A stretch of 31,376 nucleotides of DNA from a virus. Shown one piece after another: positions 1 to 8,387 of the stretch. Every line of letters starts with the position of its first letter. Position 1 is the stretch's first letter. The stretch spans positions 1-31,376 of the IMG/VR virus record IMGVR_UViG_3300022542_000387. One strand, 5' to 3'. The notes under the pieces are model-generated. The model saw nothing but the letters and a program-made list of their open reading frames with translations, did not search any database and was not told where the DNA came from. The position numbers and the translations under genes were made by a program.

Positions 1-1506
1 CGTCCCCTCAGGTTTTTTCCAGGGTTTAGGGGCGATTTCGGCAGGCGCAACCTTCGCCGGAGGCGTTATCTCGGCTTCGGGCGGAGGTATCTTCGTTGGG
101 GGGGTAGGTCTCATAACGGGCGTAGGCTGTGTGGTGGGTGGGGGTGCTTGTGGCCTGGTAAGTGCCTGTTTTAATTCCATTCGGCCTTGTTGGATTATGG
201 CTTGGACATCTGCCTTTACGGTTGTGCCTCCACGTTGTATTCTACCATTTATCCGCTCGGCATAACGCCGCATTACCTCTTGTTCGGGTGGCGGCCTGAA
301 AGCTGGAGCGGCCCTTTGTATGGCTGTTCTTGCTGCTTCATAGCCAAATTTTTCTTTTACAATGTCAGCGAACTTCTTGATATGCTTACCATAAACTCTT
401 CGCAAGGTCGCTTGCGGCATTCCCCTTTCGGCTGCACGGAAAGCCTCATCTACTTTGAGAAGTATTTTACGAGGGATTTTTTTTAATTCCGGTCGAAGTT
501 TCACAAAATCCCTGTATCGTTTAAGCGCTATGCCTTTTACCATCAAACCTTCTGCCGCTCCGAACATAGAGCCTATAAGTGTCTCAAAAATCAATTCACC
601 CTCATCAATAGGTTTTCCTTCTATGAGTTTCTTTGGTGCCTGCTCTGCTATATTTCTCAAGCCAAAAGCTCCGCCGCCTCCAATAATCAGTCTGAAAGAC
701 TCTCTTAGGGGTAGATACTTTATTAGGGGATAAATAATTCTGCCCGCGCTTCTCAGACCACCGTATGCTGCAAAAGCATCACCAATAGCCTTCTCTTTTG
801 GCGTCAACGTCATTGCAGGGGCAATTTTCTTTGTGATTTTTTCCGGTAGGTCTTTTGATATGAATTCAGGTGTGTAAAGAGCACGCCCTTTCAGATATTC
901 GGCTGGAAGATAGGCGGCCATTCCCGCCATCGTTCTGAACGGTTGTTGCTCTCTTGTCGGCGCTACGGGAGCATACCGAGTCCCTGTCGGCAGGTCGTAT
1001 TGCACTATTGGCCTACCCCTATGAAGCCTTGCCCTTATTCTCTCCAACCACGAAAATTCGCGTGCGCTAATTGTAGTTGGTCTATCAAGCGGAATGTCCC
1101 TTACATCCTGTGGCGTTGTCATAAATTGTGGACGAGTTCCAAGCTTTGGTTGTGAGTAGTATCGACCATCCCTTTTAACAATCTCATTTCCAAGTCTATG
1201 CTCCTCCTCAACCATCAAATCCCACTCAATCTTATTGCCTTTACCCTTTAATACCATGCCAGTACGAGGGTCTAAACTTCCCCAATGTCCTTCAACATTA
1301 GGCTTCCCGCCAAAAGATACGGCTGTCTCATAATCATAACCACTGCCTTCAGGGTCGAATTTAGGAGTTACTGCCAAATCCTGCGGGTCTGCTATTGTCG
1401 GGGCATCGAAACGAGATGGCATAAAATCAGAGCGCCTCTCTATTTCCGCAACCGCAGCCCTACGCCTGATTTCCTTCCGTGCTTGTTCTGCTGTAATCGG
1501 CATCAT
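1..1506 (-). CDS. Large virion-associated protein, 3' end outside the window (502 residues visible)
   Basis: The frame is open from a tandem ATGATG at 1506/1503 to the edge of the window, so the protein is longer than 502 residues. I translated about the first 385 residues codon by codon from the nucleotides and found no stop. The start overlaps the stop of the upstream gene (ATGATG/TGA), with a GAGGGC Shine-Dalgarno just before. Residues ~49-62 (FDPEGSGYDYETA) and the following GHWGSLDPRTG-type stretch resemble the N-terminal region shared by many large phage internal or peptidoglycan-remodelling virion proteins. Hydrophobic Gly/Ala stretches lie at ~243-285 and ~305-325, and the last ~60 visible residues are Pro-rich, like a linker. 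No catalytic domain is visible; one may lie beyond the edge. Position next to other internal-protein-like genes suggests an ejected or inner-virion protein (inference). Confidence 0.72.
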   Translation of the reverse strand, partial: MMPITAEQARKEIRRRAAVAEIERRSDFMPSRFDAPTIADPQDLAVTPKFDPEGSGYDYETAVSFGGKPNVEGHWGSLDPRTGMVLKGKGNKIEWDLMVEEEHRLGNEIVKRDGRYYSQPKLGTRPQFMTTPQDVRDIPLDRPTTISAREFSWLERIRARLHRGRPIVQYDLPTGTRYAPVAPTREQQPFRTMAGMAAYLPAEYLKGRALYTPEFISKDLPEKITKKIAPAMTLTPKEKAIGDAFAAYGGLRSAGRIIYPLIKYLPLRESFRLIIGGGGAFGLRNIAEQAPKKLIEGKPIDEGELIFETLIGSMFGAAEGLMVKGIALKRYRDFVKLRPELKKIPRKILLKVDEAFRAAERGMPQATLRRVYGKHIKKFADIVKEKFGYEAARTAIQRAAPAFRPPPEQEVMRRYAERINGRIQRGGTTVKADVQAIIQQGRMELKQALTRPQAPPPTTQPTPVMRPTPPTKIPPPEAEITPPAKVAPAEIAPKPWKKPEGT

Positions 1507-2471
1507 CTGCCCTCTGCGATACGGTTCAATTCCTCATCGCTTAATCGCGTCATATCTTCTGTCGCGGTTTGCCTTTCCAGTTCCAGAACTTTGGCATCTT
1601 TCGGGTCCCAGTCGATTTCACCCTTACGATATATTTTTTTGTTCGCTCCGGCACCGATTTCAACGCCAGTTTGTTTTATTTGTTTCATAAATGTATGCCA
1701 AGCCTGGCGAATTGCCCTGCGGTAATTCTCATTTACTTCACTGTATCCCGTCTCGTTTAGATACTGTTCATAAGCCTTATTTACTTGTTCCTTGTTGTAA
1801 TCAAACTCCCAAGGGCCGGGGATATGCCAGGAAGTAGTTTTCGGGTACATACTAAAAACAGAAATGGCAGTTTTCTTAAATCCACTCCGGTCTGTTGGGC
1901 TCGGTTGTGTTAATTTTCGGTGTTTTTCTATTCTTTCATCAGCCAGTCCGCCTTCTCCAACAACACCCGCCTCCCAATCTTTGCCAAATTGAACAAGAGG
2001 CTTGGTCATCTTCTCTCTAAGTATTTTATTTCTCTCATCTGGTGGCAATTTCATCAGATAATCGTATTCAAGTTGACGTAACTGCTGTGAAGGAGTTATC
2101 CCCTGTCCAAAGAGGTTCTCCATTTGACCTCGCATACCTAATTGCAGTCCCATTTCACTTTGCATTTGAGGGAATTGCGGTTGTTGTGGTATTTGCGGCC
2201 AACCTGCCCCTGCCCCCATATCCGGTCCAAGCCAACTCTGTGCTGTTTGAGCTACTTGAGGCATTAGGTTCTGTAAATCTTGTTGATATGCCTGTGTCTG
2301 TTGACCAAAAAGTCCAAGATTAGCCAAGTCCTCTTGCTGCTGTTTTATTTTTCTATCTTTAAGTGCTTTATTAAAAAAGGCCTGAGCCAGAAATTCTAAC
2401 CCTCTTTGGTAGCCCTGGCCCCTTCTTTCTATACCCACTGGGGCGGGCATCATAACGAATCCTGCTGGCAT
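1503..2471 (-). CDS. Gln/Pro-rich putative internal virion (ejection-type) protein, 322 aa
   Basis: ATG at 2471 has a strong AAGGAG ten bases upstream. The N-terminal third is rich in Gln, Met and Pro (residues ~45-135, with QQPQFPQMQ-like runs); the C-terminal two thirds are charged and probably helical. No known domain is recognised. The composition and the flanking Gly/Ala/Gln-rich genes resemble the ejection-protein clusters of podoviruses, where sequence conservation is low; the assignment rests on context. Its stop overlaps the start of the next gene. Confidence 0.7.
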   Translation of the reverse strand: MPAGFVMMPAPVGIERRGQGYQRGLEFLAQAFFNKALKDRKIKQQQEDLANLGLFGQQTQAYQQDLQNLMPQVAQTAQSWLGPDMGAGAGWPQIPQQPQFPQMQSEMGLQLGMRGQMENLFGQGITPSQQLRQLEYDYLMKLPPDERNKILREKMTKPLVQFGKDWEAGVVGEGGLADERIEKHRKLTQPSPTDRSGFKKTAISVFSMYPKTTSWHIPGPWEFDYNKEQVNKAYEQYLNETGYSEVNENYRRAIRQAWHTFMKQIKQTGVEIGAGANKKIYRKGEIDWDPKDAKVLELERQTATEDMTRLSDEELNRIAEGR

Positions 2472-2472
2472 T

Positions 2473-2808
2473 TTATTTTCTCCTTAACTTCGGCAGAAAC
2501 ATTCCTGTTTTTTTTATATAATTTAGATAAGAACCATCCTGTTTAAGTATCTGTTCCTCGTTTATCGCTCTCGACAGAAAAAACGCGAAAGCAAGATATG
2601 TAACAGCAAGAGGAAGATAGAGCAAAGATAACCCAGCGATGATAAGTATTGAACCGATATATGATGGATGTCTGACATATTTATAAATCCCCTTTTTCAT
2701 AATTCGCGCGGGCATTCTTAATTGAAAGGAAAAACTCCGCTTTAACTGCCTTATGGCAATCAAACGAATAATAATACCCAGTACTAAAATTGCTGTTCCG
2801 TAAATCAT
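2473..2808 (-). CDS. Isoprenylcysteine/phospholipid methyltransferase-like membrane protein, 111 aa
   Basis: This looks like a compact member of the ICMT/PEMT integral-membrane methyltransferase family, which transfers methyl from S-adenosylmethionine to a lipid or prenylated carboxyl group. Visible signatures are the RHPSY motif at residues 46-50 (family RHPxY, cofactor-site region), hydrophobic helices at ~4-20, ~51-68 and ~68-80, and the conserved EE pair at 84-85 followed by a YLNYIKKT stretch and a basic end. Family members are usually 150-200 aa; this copy keeps the C-terminal catalytic half with only one helix before it. It starts with an ATGA overlap on the upstream virion-like gene and its stop lies just before the Shine-Dalgarno of the next, so it is fully embedded in the late operon. 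The substrate cannot be inferred. Confidence 0.78.
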   Translation of the reverse strand: MIYGTAILVLGIIIRLIAIRQLKRSFSFQLRMPARIMKKGIYKYVRHPSYIGSILIIAGLSLLYLPLAVTYLAFAFFLSRAINEEQILKQDGSYLNYIKKTGMFLPKLRRK

Positions 2809-3578
2809 ATAAGACCTGACATAATACCAGCGGCACCCATCATACCCAGAGGCCCTGCAAGTGTTTCCATTGTACCTGGTCGGTAAGCACCTTGGAAACC
2901 AACATTAGTAAAAGCCGGTGTTCCCAAAGCCGTACCCAAGAAGTTTAATGCGGGGTCTTGCCAGGGTTGCTGTGCCTGCCAGCGAGCTAAATCAAAGCCT
3001 TGTTGCTCCTGCGATATTCCTCTTTGTTGTCCCCCAAGTGCTGCCATTTGCCCGGGTACCTGGAATTGCATCGGGGCGAATTGTGCACCTAATCCCAGGG
3101 ACAGATTCCTCGCTTCCCGGCCAAGTATATTCGCCGCCCCGCTACTGCGGGCCGCCCCCACACCCCCTAATCCCGCCATAACCTGCGGGACTAATTGCTG
3201 ACCAAACATTTCCGTTGCAAATCGGCTTACGGGTTTCATTTGACTCATTATGTCAGGCAACTGCCCGCCCAACCCAAACGCCTGTTGTTGCAATGGCGAT
3301 GGGCCGACTGGCCCCAACTCCGTAGGCGGCGCTGTTCCAGGCCATGCATCGCCCATTCCGCTCGTCGAAGAAAATGCGTCCAGGTTTTGTCCTTGTCGGG
3401 CCCTTTCGAGGATCCCTCTGAATCCCCCTCCCCCTGCTCCCCCTGCAGACCCTCCCGTTCCAGTTGTGCCAATTGAAGGAGCTATTCTACTAATCAAAAG
3501 ATTAAGTAATGCTTTTTGGCTTGGCGTTAAAGCTGCTACTTGTTGAACCTTTTGTCCGGTTACTTTACCTTGTGACAT
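2805..3578 (-). CDS. Gly/Ala/Gln-rich putative internal virion (ejection) protein, 257 aa
   Basis: ATG at 3578 has GGAG about eight bases upstream. The protein contains a Gly-rich stretch (residues ~38-53), a motif around GILERARQGQ, and long Gly/Ala/Gln/Leu/Met-rich segments to the C terminus (LAGPLGMMGAAGIMSGLI), typical of membrane-active or pore-forming podoviral ejection proteins. No enzymatic motif is visible. It overlaps the end of the GNAT-like gene by 19 bases and the start of the methyltransferase-like gene by four. The role as an ejected protein is an inference from composition and neighbourhood. Confidence 0.7.
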   Translation of the reverse strand: MSQGKVTGQKVQQVAALTPSQKALLNLLISRIAPSIGTTGTGGSAGGAGGGGFRGILERARQGQNLDAFSSTSGMGDAWPGTAPPTELGPVGPSPLQQQAFGLGGQLPDIMSQMKPVSRFATEMFGQQLVPQVMAGLGGVGAARSSGAANILGREARNLSLGLGAQFAPMQFQVPGQMAALGGQQRGISQEQQGFDLARWQAQQPWQDPALNFLGTALGTPAFTNVGFQGAYRPGTMETLAGPLGMMGAAGIMSGLI

Positions 3579-4054
3579 GGCTGTATCTCCAAAATAGTTA
3601 TCTTTGACCTCTTGAGTCGTGGCTTTTCATTCATTCTCTTGTCTCTGGCTTCGCATGCTTCGGGCCGAGGTGTTATCATTTGTATCTTTGTCAACTGCTG
3701 CTCTTCTTGTATTTTCTCCGCAAAATCGAGCGTTATTTTTAACGCATCATCACCCTGATATTCCCGGTCGACAGAAAAAATATTAACGAACAGGATATTC
3801 GTATATACATCTATTTCAGCCCATAGGAACCCTTTGATTAGAGCAGTATCTTTTTCTACAAGAACATGGAAAAAGGTGAAGGGATGCGCTAAGGAATGTG
3901 GGCCGTATTGATATACGCGGTCTATTATCAAGTCCTCGTCCTTGACCTGCTCAAAAAGATACCGGGGTATCAAATTGAACTGACCTGGCTCGGTCAATCG
4001 GACGAATTTCAAGTCCTCGAATTTCTTGCCGTTTTCTTCCATGTTATTGTCCAC
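3560..4054 (-). CDS. GNAT-like acetyltransferase-fold phage protein, 164 aa
   Basis: The middle of the protein (residues ~75-125: LWAEID, LFVNIFSVDREYQG, followed by a helix and an IQMITPRPEA strand) follows the beta-strand/pyrophosphate-loop/helix order of GNAT N-acetyltransferases and matches a small GNAT-like family I know from phage structural regions. The acetyl-CoA loop is degenerate: REYQGDDALK has DD where Q/RxxGxG/A would be expected, so catalytic competence is uncertain. The annotated start is GTG at 4054, directly against the T-run of a terminator hairpin; an in-frame ATG lies four codons on at 4042. Neither has a Shine-Dalgarno. Confidence 0.65.
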   Translation of the reverse strand: MDNNMEENGKKFEDLKFVRLTEPGQFNLIPRYLFEQVKDEDLIIDRVYQYGPHSLAHPFTFFHVLVEKDTALIKGFLWAEIDVYTNILFVNIFSVDREYQGDDALKITLDFAEKIQEEQQLTKIQMITPRPEACEARDKRMNEKPRLKRSKITILEIQPCHKVK

Positions 4055-4087
4055 AAAAAAAACCCGACAGTTTATTGGTCTGTCGGG
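4055..4087 (-). terminator. Intrinsic terminator T1 abutting a GTG start
   Basis: On the minus strand an 8-bp perfect stem (CCCGACAG / CTGTCGGG, loop of 9) is followed by eight T. It lies after the 76-aa membrane protein gene. The T-run ends exactly at the GTG of the GNAT-like gene (4052-4054). Confidence 0.85.
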
Positions 4088-4112
4088 CGAGTGCTCGTGC
4101 GGTGTACTCGGC

Positions 4113-4343
4113 TTATTTTTTGGAATTTGGGTCTTTTGGTACTAAAGTCATTTGCCCATTTGGCATATTGAATGTAATCTGGCCGTTTTGCCTGGCTTGC
4201 GTGAGAACCGAAGCAAGTGCATCGTTAACGCCTCGCCTATAGATTTTCCGCTCTACTGTTTTCCAGGCAAAAAAGTAGAGGTTAAGAACGATAGATACCA
4301 CACATATCGTTACGCCGGCGATTTTTATGATTTTATGTTTCAT
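4113..4343 (-). CDS. Small single-pass membrane protein, 76 aa
   Basis: ATG at 4343 overlaps the preceding TGA by one base (TGATG) and has GGAG about nine bases upstream. Residues ~8-27 form one hydrophobic helix with basic residues on both sides (MKHKIIK... and ...KTVERKIYRRG), so a signal-anchor topology with the soluble 48-residue tail outside the cytoplasm is likely. The tail is polar and ends in KDPNSKK. Nothing identifies it as holin or i-spanin: it has only one helix and no partner lipoprotein gene is seen. Function unknown. Confidence 0.72.
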   Translation of the reverse strand: MKHKIIKIAGVTICVVSIVLNLYFFAWKTVERKIYRRGVNDALASVLTQARQNGQITFNMPNGQMTLVPKDPNSKK

Positions 4344-5671
4344 CAGTTTATCTCCACAAAGATTACCTGGCCTACCGCTGCTGCCGCAGGTGTATAAGTT
4401 ATATAAGATGAGGTCTTGCGGTCATCTCTTTGGCCGTTTGCTGAACCCCAAGGGTCTTCTAAATCATTTGATGGCGTTCCAGTCCAAGCATGTGGATACC
4501 ATGTAGTAGACTGGTCGTAACCTGCATCCGTAGTATATCTCGTAACAAAAGTGGCATCATTGTTTTCTGCCGTCCACAGGCCGCCGGCGGAAAAAGAGCC
4601 GCCGCCGGTCACTGGAAAATCCATCCATTCGGCACTTTTAGTCAACGACAGCGCATTTGAAAGAGCTAAGCGATTATCGGGGTCTTTATCATCATCACCA
4701 CCTCCACTATATCCAGTAGGGTCGTTATCATATAATGCCATACAAATTGGCATATTGGTTTCACTTGAGGAGCAGTACAAGTGCATTATAGTACAGGTCC
4801 CATCTTCTCCTATTGTGCCCAACCAGAATGATTGCTGATAATCGGCATCACAACCCATAGTTGAAGCACCGACAGATTCGTAGCCAAACGTAGCATTTGA
4901 CCTGACAGGATACACCGCCTCATCGAGAAACTTCTGCGGGATGGTCTCAACAAGGGCATCGTTCTCAATGCTCAGCTCTTTCCAAACCCATTTACCCATT
5001 GCGTCAACAGCCTTCCCTCGCAGTATTTCAAGGACCTGACCCGTTCCGTAGTTCTTGCCGCCCAAGCGGTGATTTACTTTGGTCTTATGTACGACAGCGT
5101 ATGAACCATCAATACATAAAGGTCTCTCGTCATAAAGGATGGCCCCACCCGGTGGGTGGACCTGCCTTATCCAATCCTCCCCGTTTCTCTCAAAATACTC
5201 AATCTTTGTACCGGGATAGCGCAACGCTTCTTCGCTAAAAGGTGTTTGGTAACAGAACTTAAACTTTCGCCATCCATCACCTGTAAACCTGTGAATGAAT
5301 TTATTGCTTGCTGGTTTTCTCTTGAGGATTCTGACCCATTTCAGGGAATAATGATTTCTGCCGGCAAGCGTTTTCGTGTCCTTATACCATTGGTACTTTA
5401 CGTCAGATAAGTCAAGTTCAAGAATATTATCTTTAACAGTCGGCGTGCCCTTCACGCCTTCTTCTTCAAGAGCTATCGAATCCTCACCCCAAAATGTCAT
5501 TTTGAGATGAGACTGAAACTCATCAACCTTGCTAATATTACCTACGGAAATTGTGCGGCCATCATCAAGATAATACGCTTTTTTGCCTGCAATTCGTCTT
5601 ATCCTGGTAACACTCGCTCCATAGGATGCTGTGCAAAATAAGATGAGCAAGATAGCTATATACTTTTTCAT
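4343..5671 (-). CDS. Exported phage protein with N-terminal signal peptide, 442 aa
   Basis: The N terminus (MKKYIAILLILFCTASYG-A) is a classical Sec signal peptide with a likely cut after residue ~18. Residues ~20-250 are a mixed alpha/beta region rich in charged and aromatic residues; ~250-442 are a Gly/Ser/Asp/Thr-rich beta region starting near YPVRSNATFGY, a pattern I associate with phage appendage proteins that end in a jelly-roll-like domain. A Gly/Asp stretch (GGGDDDKDPDN) interrupts it. The last gene of the exported fibre-like set, it follows the 901-aa gene after seven bases. No enzymatic motif recognised. Confidence 0.75.
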   Translation of the reverse strand: MKKYIAILLILFCTASYGASVTRIRRIAGKKAYYLDDGRTISVGNISKVDEFQSHLKMTFWGEDSIALEEEGVKGTPTVKDNILELDLSDVKYQWYKDTKTLAGRNHYSLKWVRILKRKPASNKFIHRFTGDGWRKFKFCYQTPFSEEALRYPGTKIEYFERNGEDWIRQVHPPGGAILYDERPLCIDGSYAVVHKTKVNHRLGGKNYGTGQVLEILRGKAVDAMGKWVWKELSIENDALVETIPQKFLDEAVYPVRSNATFGYESVGASTMGCDADYQQSFWLGTIGEDGTCTIMHLYCSSSETNMPICMALYDNDPTGYSGGGDDDKDPDNRLALSNALSLTKSAEWMDFPVTGGGSFSAGGLWTAENNDATFVTRYTTDAGYDQSTTWYPHAWTGTPSNDLEDPWGSANGQRDDRKTSSYITYTPAAAAVGQVIFVEIN

Positions 5672-5678
5672 TGTTCTT

Positions 5679-8384
5679 CTAATCTTCCTCTGCGTGGAAC
5701 AACATCATAAAATTCATTTGAACAGCGGTCCCCTCTGGGTCGGCACCAAAATTAAGGTAAACCATTTTTCCAGCCGCCACCGCTGTTCCACCGTTAATAT
5801 TGGCATCTGTATCTTCAGTAGATACTCCATTAGTAGTATCTAAAACATCAATGACCGCCGAGTTTGCTAAACCTATCCAGGCATCAGCATATTTTAAGTC
5901 CAAATCCATCTCGACATCAGGGTCAACGTTACAGGAGACCTTCCATTCATCTATAATAATGCCATTGGGAAATTTGTCAGCGTGGACCTCGAAAAGAAAA
6001 ACCTCAGTATCGCTGTCATACCAAGCGCCGGGGTCAAAACTAACGGAAGCCATTGAAAGAACACTTATCGTAACTTCTCCTGCCACTTCTCCGCCCGCCC
6101 CTGCATGAATAGATATTCTGTCCTCGTCACCTCGAACATGAATCATACCCAAAGCCGAAAGAGCGGCATCGGTACTTTCAGCATTTGGTATTTCAAGAGT
6201 AGTCGCTCCACCAAAATCGTGGACGCCTGTATGAATATCACCATCGGCCTCTGCAAAGTCGGCTACATCTGCAATATGGCCTTCCAGCTCACTTTTTGAA
6301 TCGACCTCCGCCGTGGCTCCGCCTGTAATGGCAACAAGCCCAGTATAACCACTTATGTCAGCCTCTAAACCACCGTACTCATGTTCGATAGTACCCGCAT
6401 CAAAGAAGGCCGTTGCGCTGTCACCTGTAGCGGCGTCTATGGCTGTTAGTGATGAACCATCACCGGAAAAAGAACTGGCAGTTACTGCACCTCCAGATAC
6501 AACATCACCGTTTTGTCCTACCGTAAAGACTGCTCCACCCGCATCTTGGCAGATAATATAGTCTGCATTGGCCTGATTGTCGTCTACGCTGTAATCCAAG
6601 TCCAAAAGGTACATAGCATTGGCAACATCGGCATCAGAATTCCGTATTGTCAAAAATGAACCAACTGCGTCATATATCGTTGTTAAGAGCGTGTTTTCTC
6701 CTGCATTGTCGAAGTCAATAGTTGTTGTTCCATTGTTATCCGGGTCGCCAATATCATCCCATGCCGTAGAGCCTGCACTATCATCATTACCCCAAGATAG
6801 CACACCGCTTCCGTCAGTATGAAGAACTTGAAGATTATCTCCATCGTTAGCAGGCAGAGTGTAAACTGTATTGGCCGCAAGTGCCGGAACCATGAAAGAA
6901 GCGAAGTTAGAGCCATCATCATCATCTTCGAGTAGTGTTAAAACTCCGGCGGTAGTCGTGGCGTTGCCAACCGACAAATTTCCGTCAAAAGCCCATGCTG
7001 TGGTAAAGTCAAGAGCTATTGTAATATCTGCATCTGCACCTGGAAATATATCATTAGTACCACCCGTAACGGGCGCAGTGGTAACGAGGTCTTTGAGTAC
7101 AGTTATTGCAAGTGTAATATCTGCATCAGAGCCGGTCAGAATGTCATCTGTCCCCCCTGTAAGGGGTGCGGTAGTTACCAAGTCCTTTAGGACGGTTATA
7201 GCAAGCGTAAGGTCGGCATCTGCTCCAGGAAGAACATCATCAGCCCCTCCAGTTATGGGAGCGGTTGTCACAATATCTTTTAGTAAAGTCAAGGCAATAG
7301 TTACATCGCTGTCGGCCCCAACAAGAACATTGTCAGTCGCTCCTGTAATCGGTGCGGTAGTTACTATGTCCTTTGCGTAGGCAGCAGCGGCCAAATGAAC
7401 CAAGTCTATTGAGCCATCGTTGTAGTGCTCGGAATCAATGCCATTGTCGGCTATTTTCGTCTCATCAACTATATCGGCGGCAAGATGCTCGGCATCAATG
7501 GAAGCCGCGGCGTAATCAGCTGAATCCACCGTATCATCGAGAATCTCCGTCCCATCTATCGAGCCTGCCGGCAGGACTATCTCTGCCGTTCCCGTGCCGT
7601 CCGTTACAAAGGTATGGTCGGTAATATCAACCGAGCCGTAGTCTATATCCACAGCACCTACAGCATCGATAAGATTAGTCAGCACCGTACTAACTGTGAC
7701 ACCCAAACCTGTAAGAATTCCGTCGGAAGTGACTGCTCCATCTGCGCCTACCGAAAAAACGGTATTTGGTGTTGCACCCGTATCATCGACCACTTTGATG
7801 TAAGTTAAATTTGCAGGGGCATCATCTACCGACTGAATCTGAAAGATGGTAGTTGCGGCAACTACATCAGCGTCCGTGTGGTCAATCTTCAGAACAACAT
7901 GGGCGGCTTCATCAAGAGTTGAGGAGAATCCAACCTCATAGCCCGCCAAAGCTATCGTATCATCCGCAGTAGGATTCCCAATATTATTCCAAGCCGTAGC
8001 ACCACCTGAATCGGCATCGGCCTTCATATAAAATTTGTCAATAGCGGCATCATAGGCTACTACATAATCATCATTAGTTGGCAAAGTGGCGAGGTCTACA
8101 AGATACTTGACCTCATCATCATCATACCAGCATAGAGCACCATCATCCCAGTTGGCTACAGTGTTATCATATTGTAATTCACCCACCGCATCCGGCGAGG
8201 CATCTTGGTCTGTGAATGTAACAATGTTAGTGAAAACAGTATCAATATAGGCCGAAAGCCAGTTTTTACTTGAGGTTCCCAAGCCACCCTCACCATCGGC
8301 GCGAGGTACGATATTTCTCGTGGCGGCATAAACAGCCGATACCAAAAGCAAAATAATAATAGATATAACAATCTTTTTTCTCAT
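5679..8384 (-). CDS. Large exported tail-fibre-like protein with 31-aa tandem repeats, 901 aa
   Basis: The N terminus (MRKKIVISIIILLLVSAVYA-A) is a Sec signal peptide with a signal-peptidase I type A-x-A site at residues 18-20. It is followed by an LGTSSKNWLSAYIDT motif (residues ~36-50) typical of phage fibre proteins. Residues 338-461 contain four tandem 31-aa repeats of the form KDxVTTAPxTGGxDDxLxGADADxTxAxT. Much of the rest is Asp/Ala/Thr/Gly-rich beta sequence with fibre-like phrases. The last ~150 residues look like a globular beta domain, perhaps for trimerisation or receptor binding. Very acidic and almost without basic residues after the signal peptide. Three bases separate it from the upstream 229-aa exported gene. 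Confidence 0.8.
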   Translation of the reverse strand: MRKKIVISIIILLLVSAVYAATRNIVPRADGEGGLGTSSKNWLSAYIDTVFTNIVTFTDQDASPDAVGELQYDNTVANWDDGALCWYDDDEVKYLVDLATLPTNDDYVVAYDAAIDKFYMKADADSGGATAWNNIGNPTADDTIALAGYEVGFSSTLDEAAHVVLKIDHTDADVVAATTIFQIQSVDDAPANLTYIKVVDDTGATPNTVFSVGADGAVTSDGILTGLGVTVSTVLTNLIDAVGAVDIDYGSVDITDHTFVTDGTGTAEIVLPAGSIDGTEILDDTVDSADYAAASIDAEHLAADIVDETKIADNGIDSEHYNDGSIDLVHLAAAAYAKDIVTTAPITGATDNVLVGADSDVTIALTLLKDIVTTAPITGGADDVLPGADADLTLAITVLKDLVTTAPLTGGTDDILTGSDADITLAITVLKDLVTTAPVTGGTNDIFPGADADITIALDFTTAWAFDGNLSVGNATTTAGVLTLLEDDDDGSNFASFMVPALAANTVYTLPANDGDNLQVLHTDGSGVLSWGNDDSAGSTAWDDIGDPDNNGTTTIDFDNAGENTLLTTIYDAVGSFLTIRNSDADVANAMYLLDLDYSVDDNQANADYIICQDAGGAVFTVGQNGDVVSGGAVTASSFSGDGSSLTAIDAATGDSATAFFDAGTIEHEYGGLEADISGYTGLVAITGGATAEVDSKSELEGHIADVADFAEADGDIHTGVHDFGGATTLEIPNAESTDAALSALGMIHVRGDEDRISIHAGAGGEVAGEVTISVLSMASVSFDPGAWYDSDTEVFLFEVHADKFPNGIIIDEWKVSCNVDPDVEMDLDLKYADAWIGLANSAVIDVLDTTNGVSTEDTDANINGGTAVAAGKMVYLNFGADPEGTAVQMNFMMLFHAEED
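7002..7373 (-). repeat. Four 93-bp tandem repeats inside the 901-aa fibre-like gene
   Basis: Consecutive units at 7373-7281, 7280-7188, 7187-7095 and 7094-7002 each encode about 31 residues beginning KD(I/L)VTTAP. The protein repeats are closer to each other than the DNA units, so codons have drifted while the motif was kept. Confidence 0.85.
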
Positions 8385-8387
8385 TTG

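Noticed and set aside
187-733. Two rightward ORFs of 99 and 92 aa at the left edge
   Set aside because: The leftward frame here is open without a stop for all of 1506-1 and joins by overlap to the upstream virion gene, so these are shadows of that partial gene.
7002-7373. CRISPR-like periodic repeats
   Set aside because: The 93-bp units are in frame within a coding region, have no unique spacers and diverge by codon changes only.
6871-7380. Rightward 169-aa ORF with repeated VTSAPVRGAVVT-like phrases
   Set aside because: Its repeats are simply the antisense of the 93-bp tandem repeats of the 901-aa fibre-like gene; there is no ribosome-binding site.
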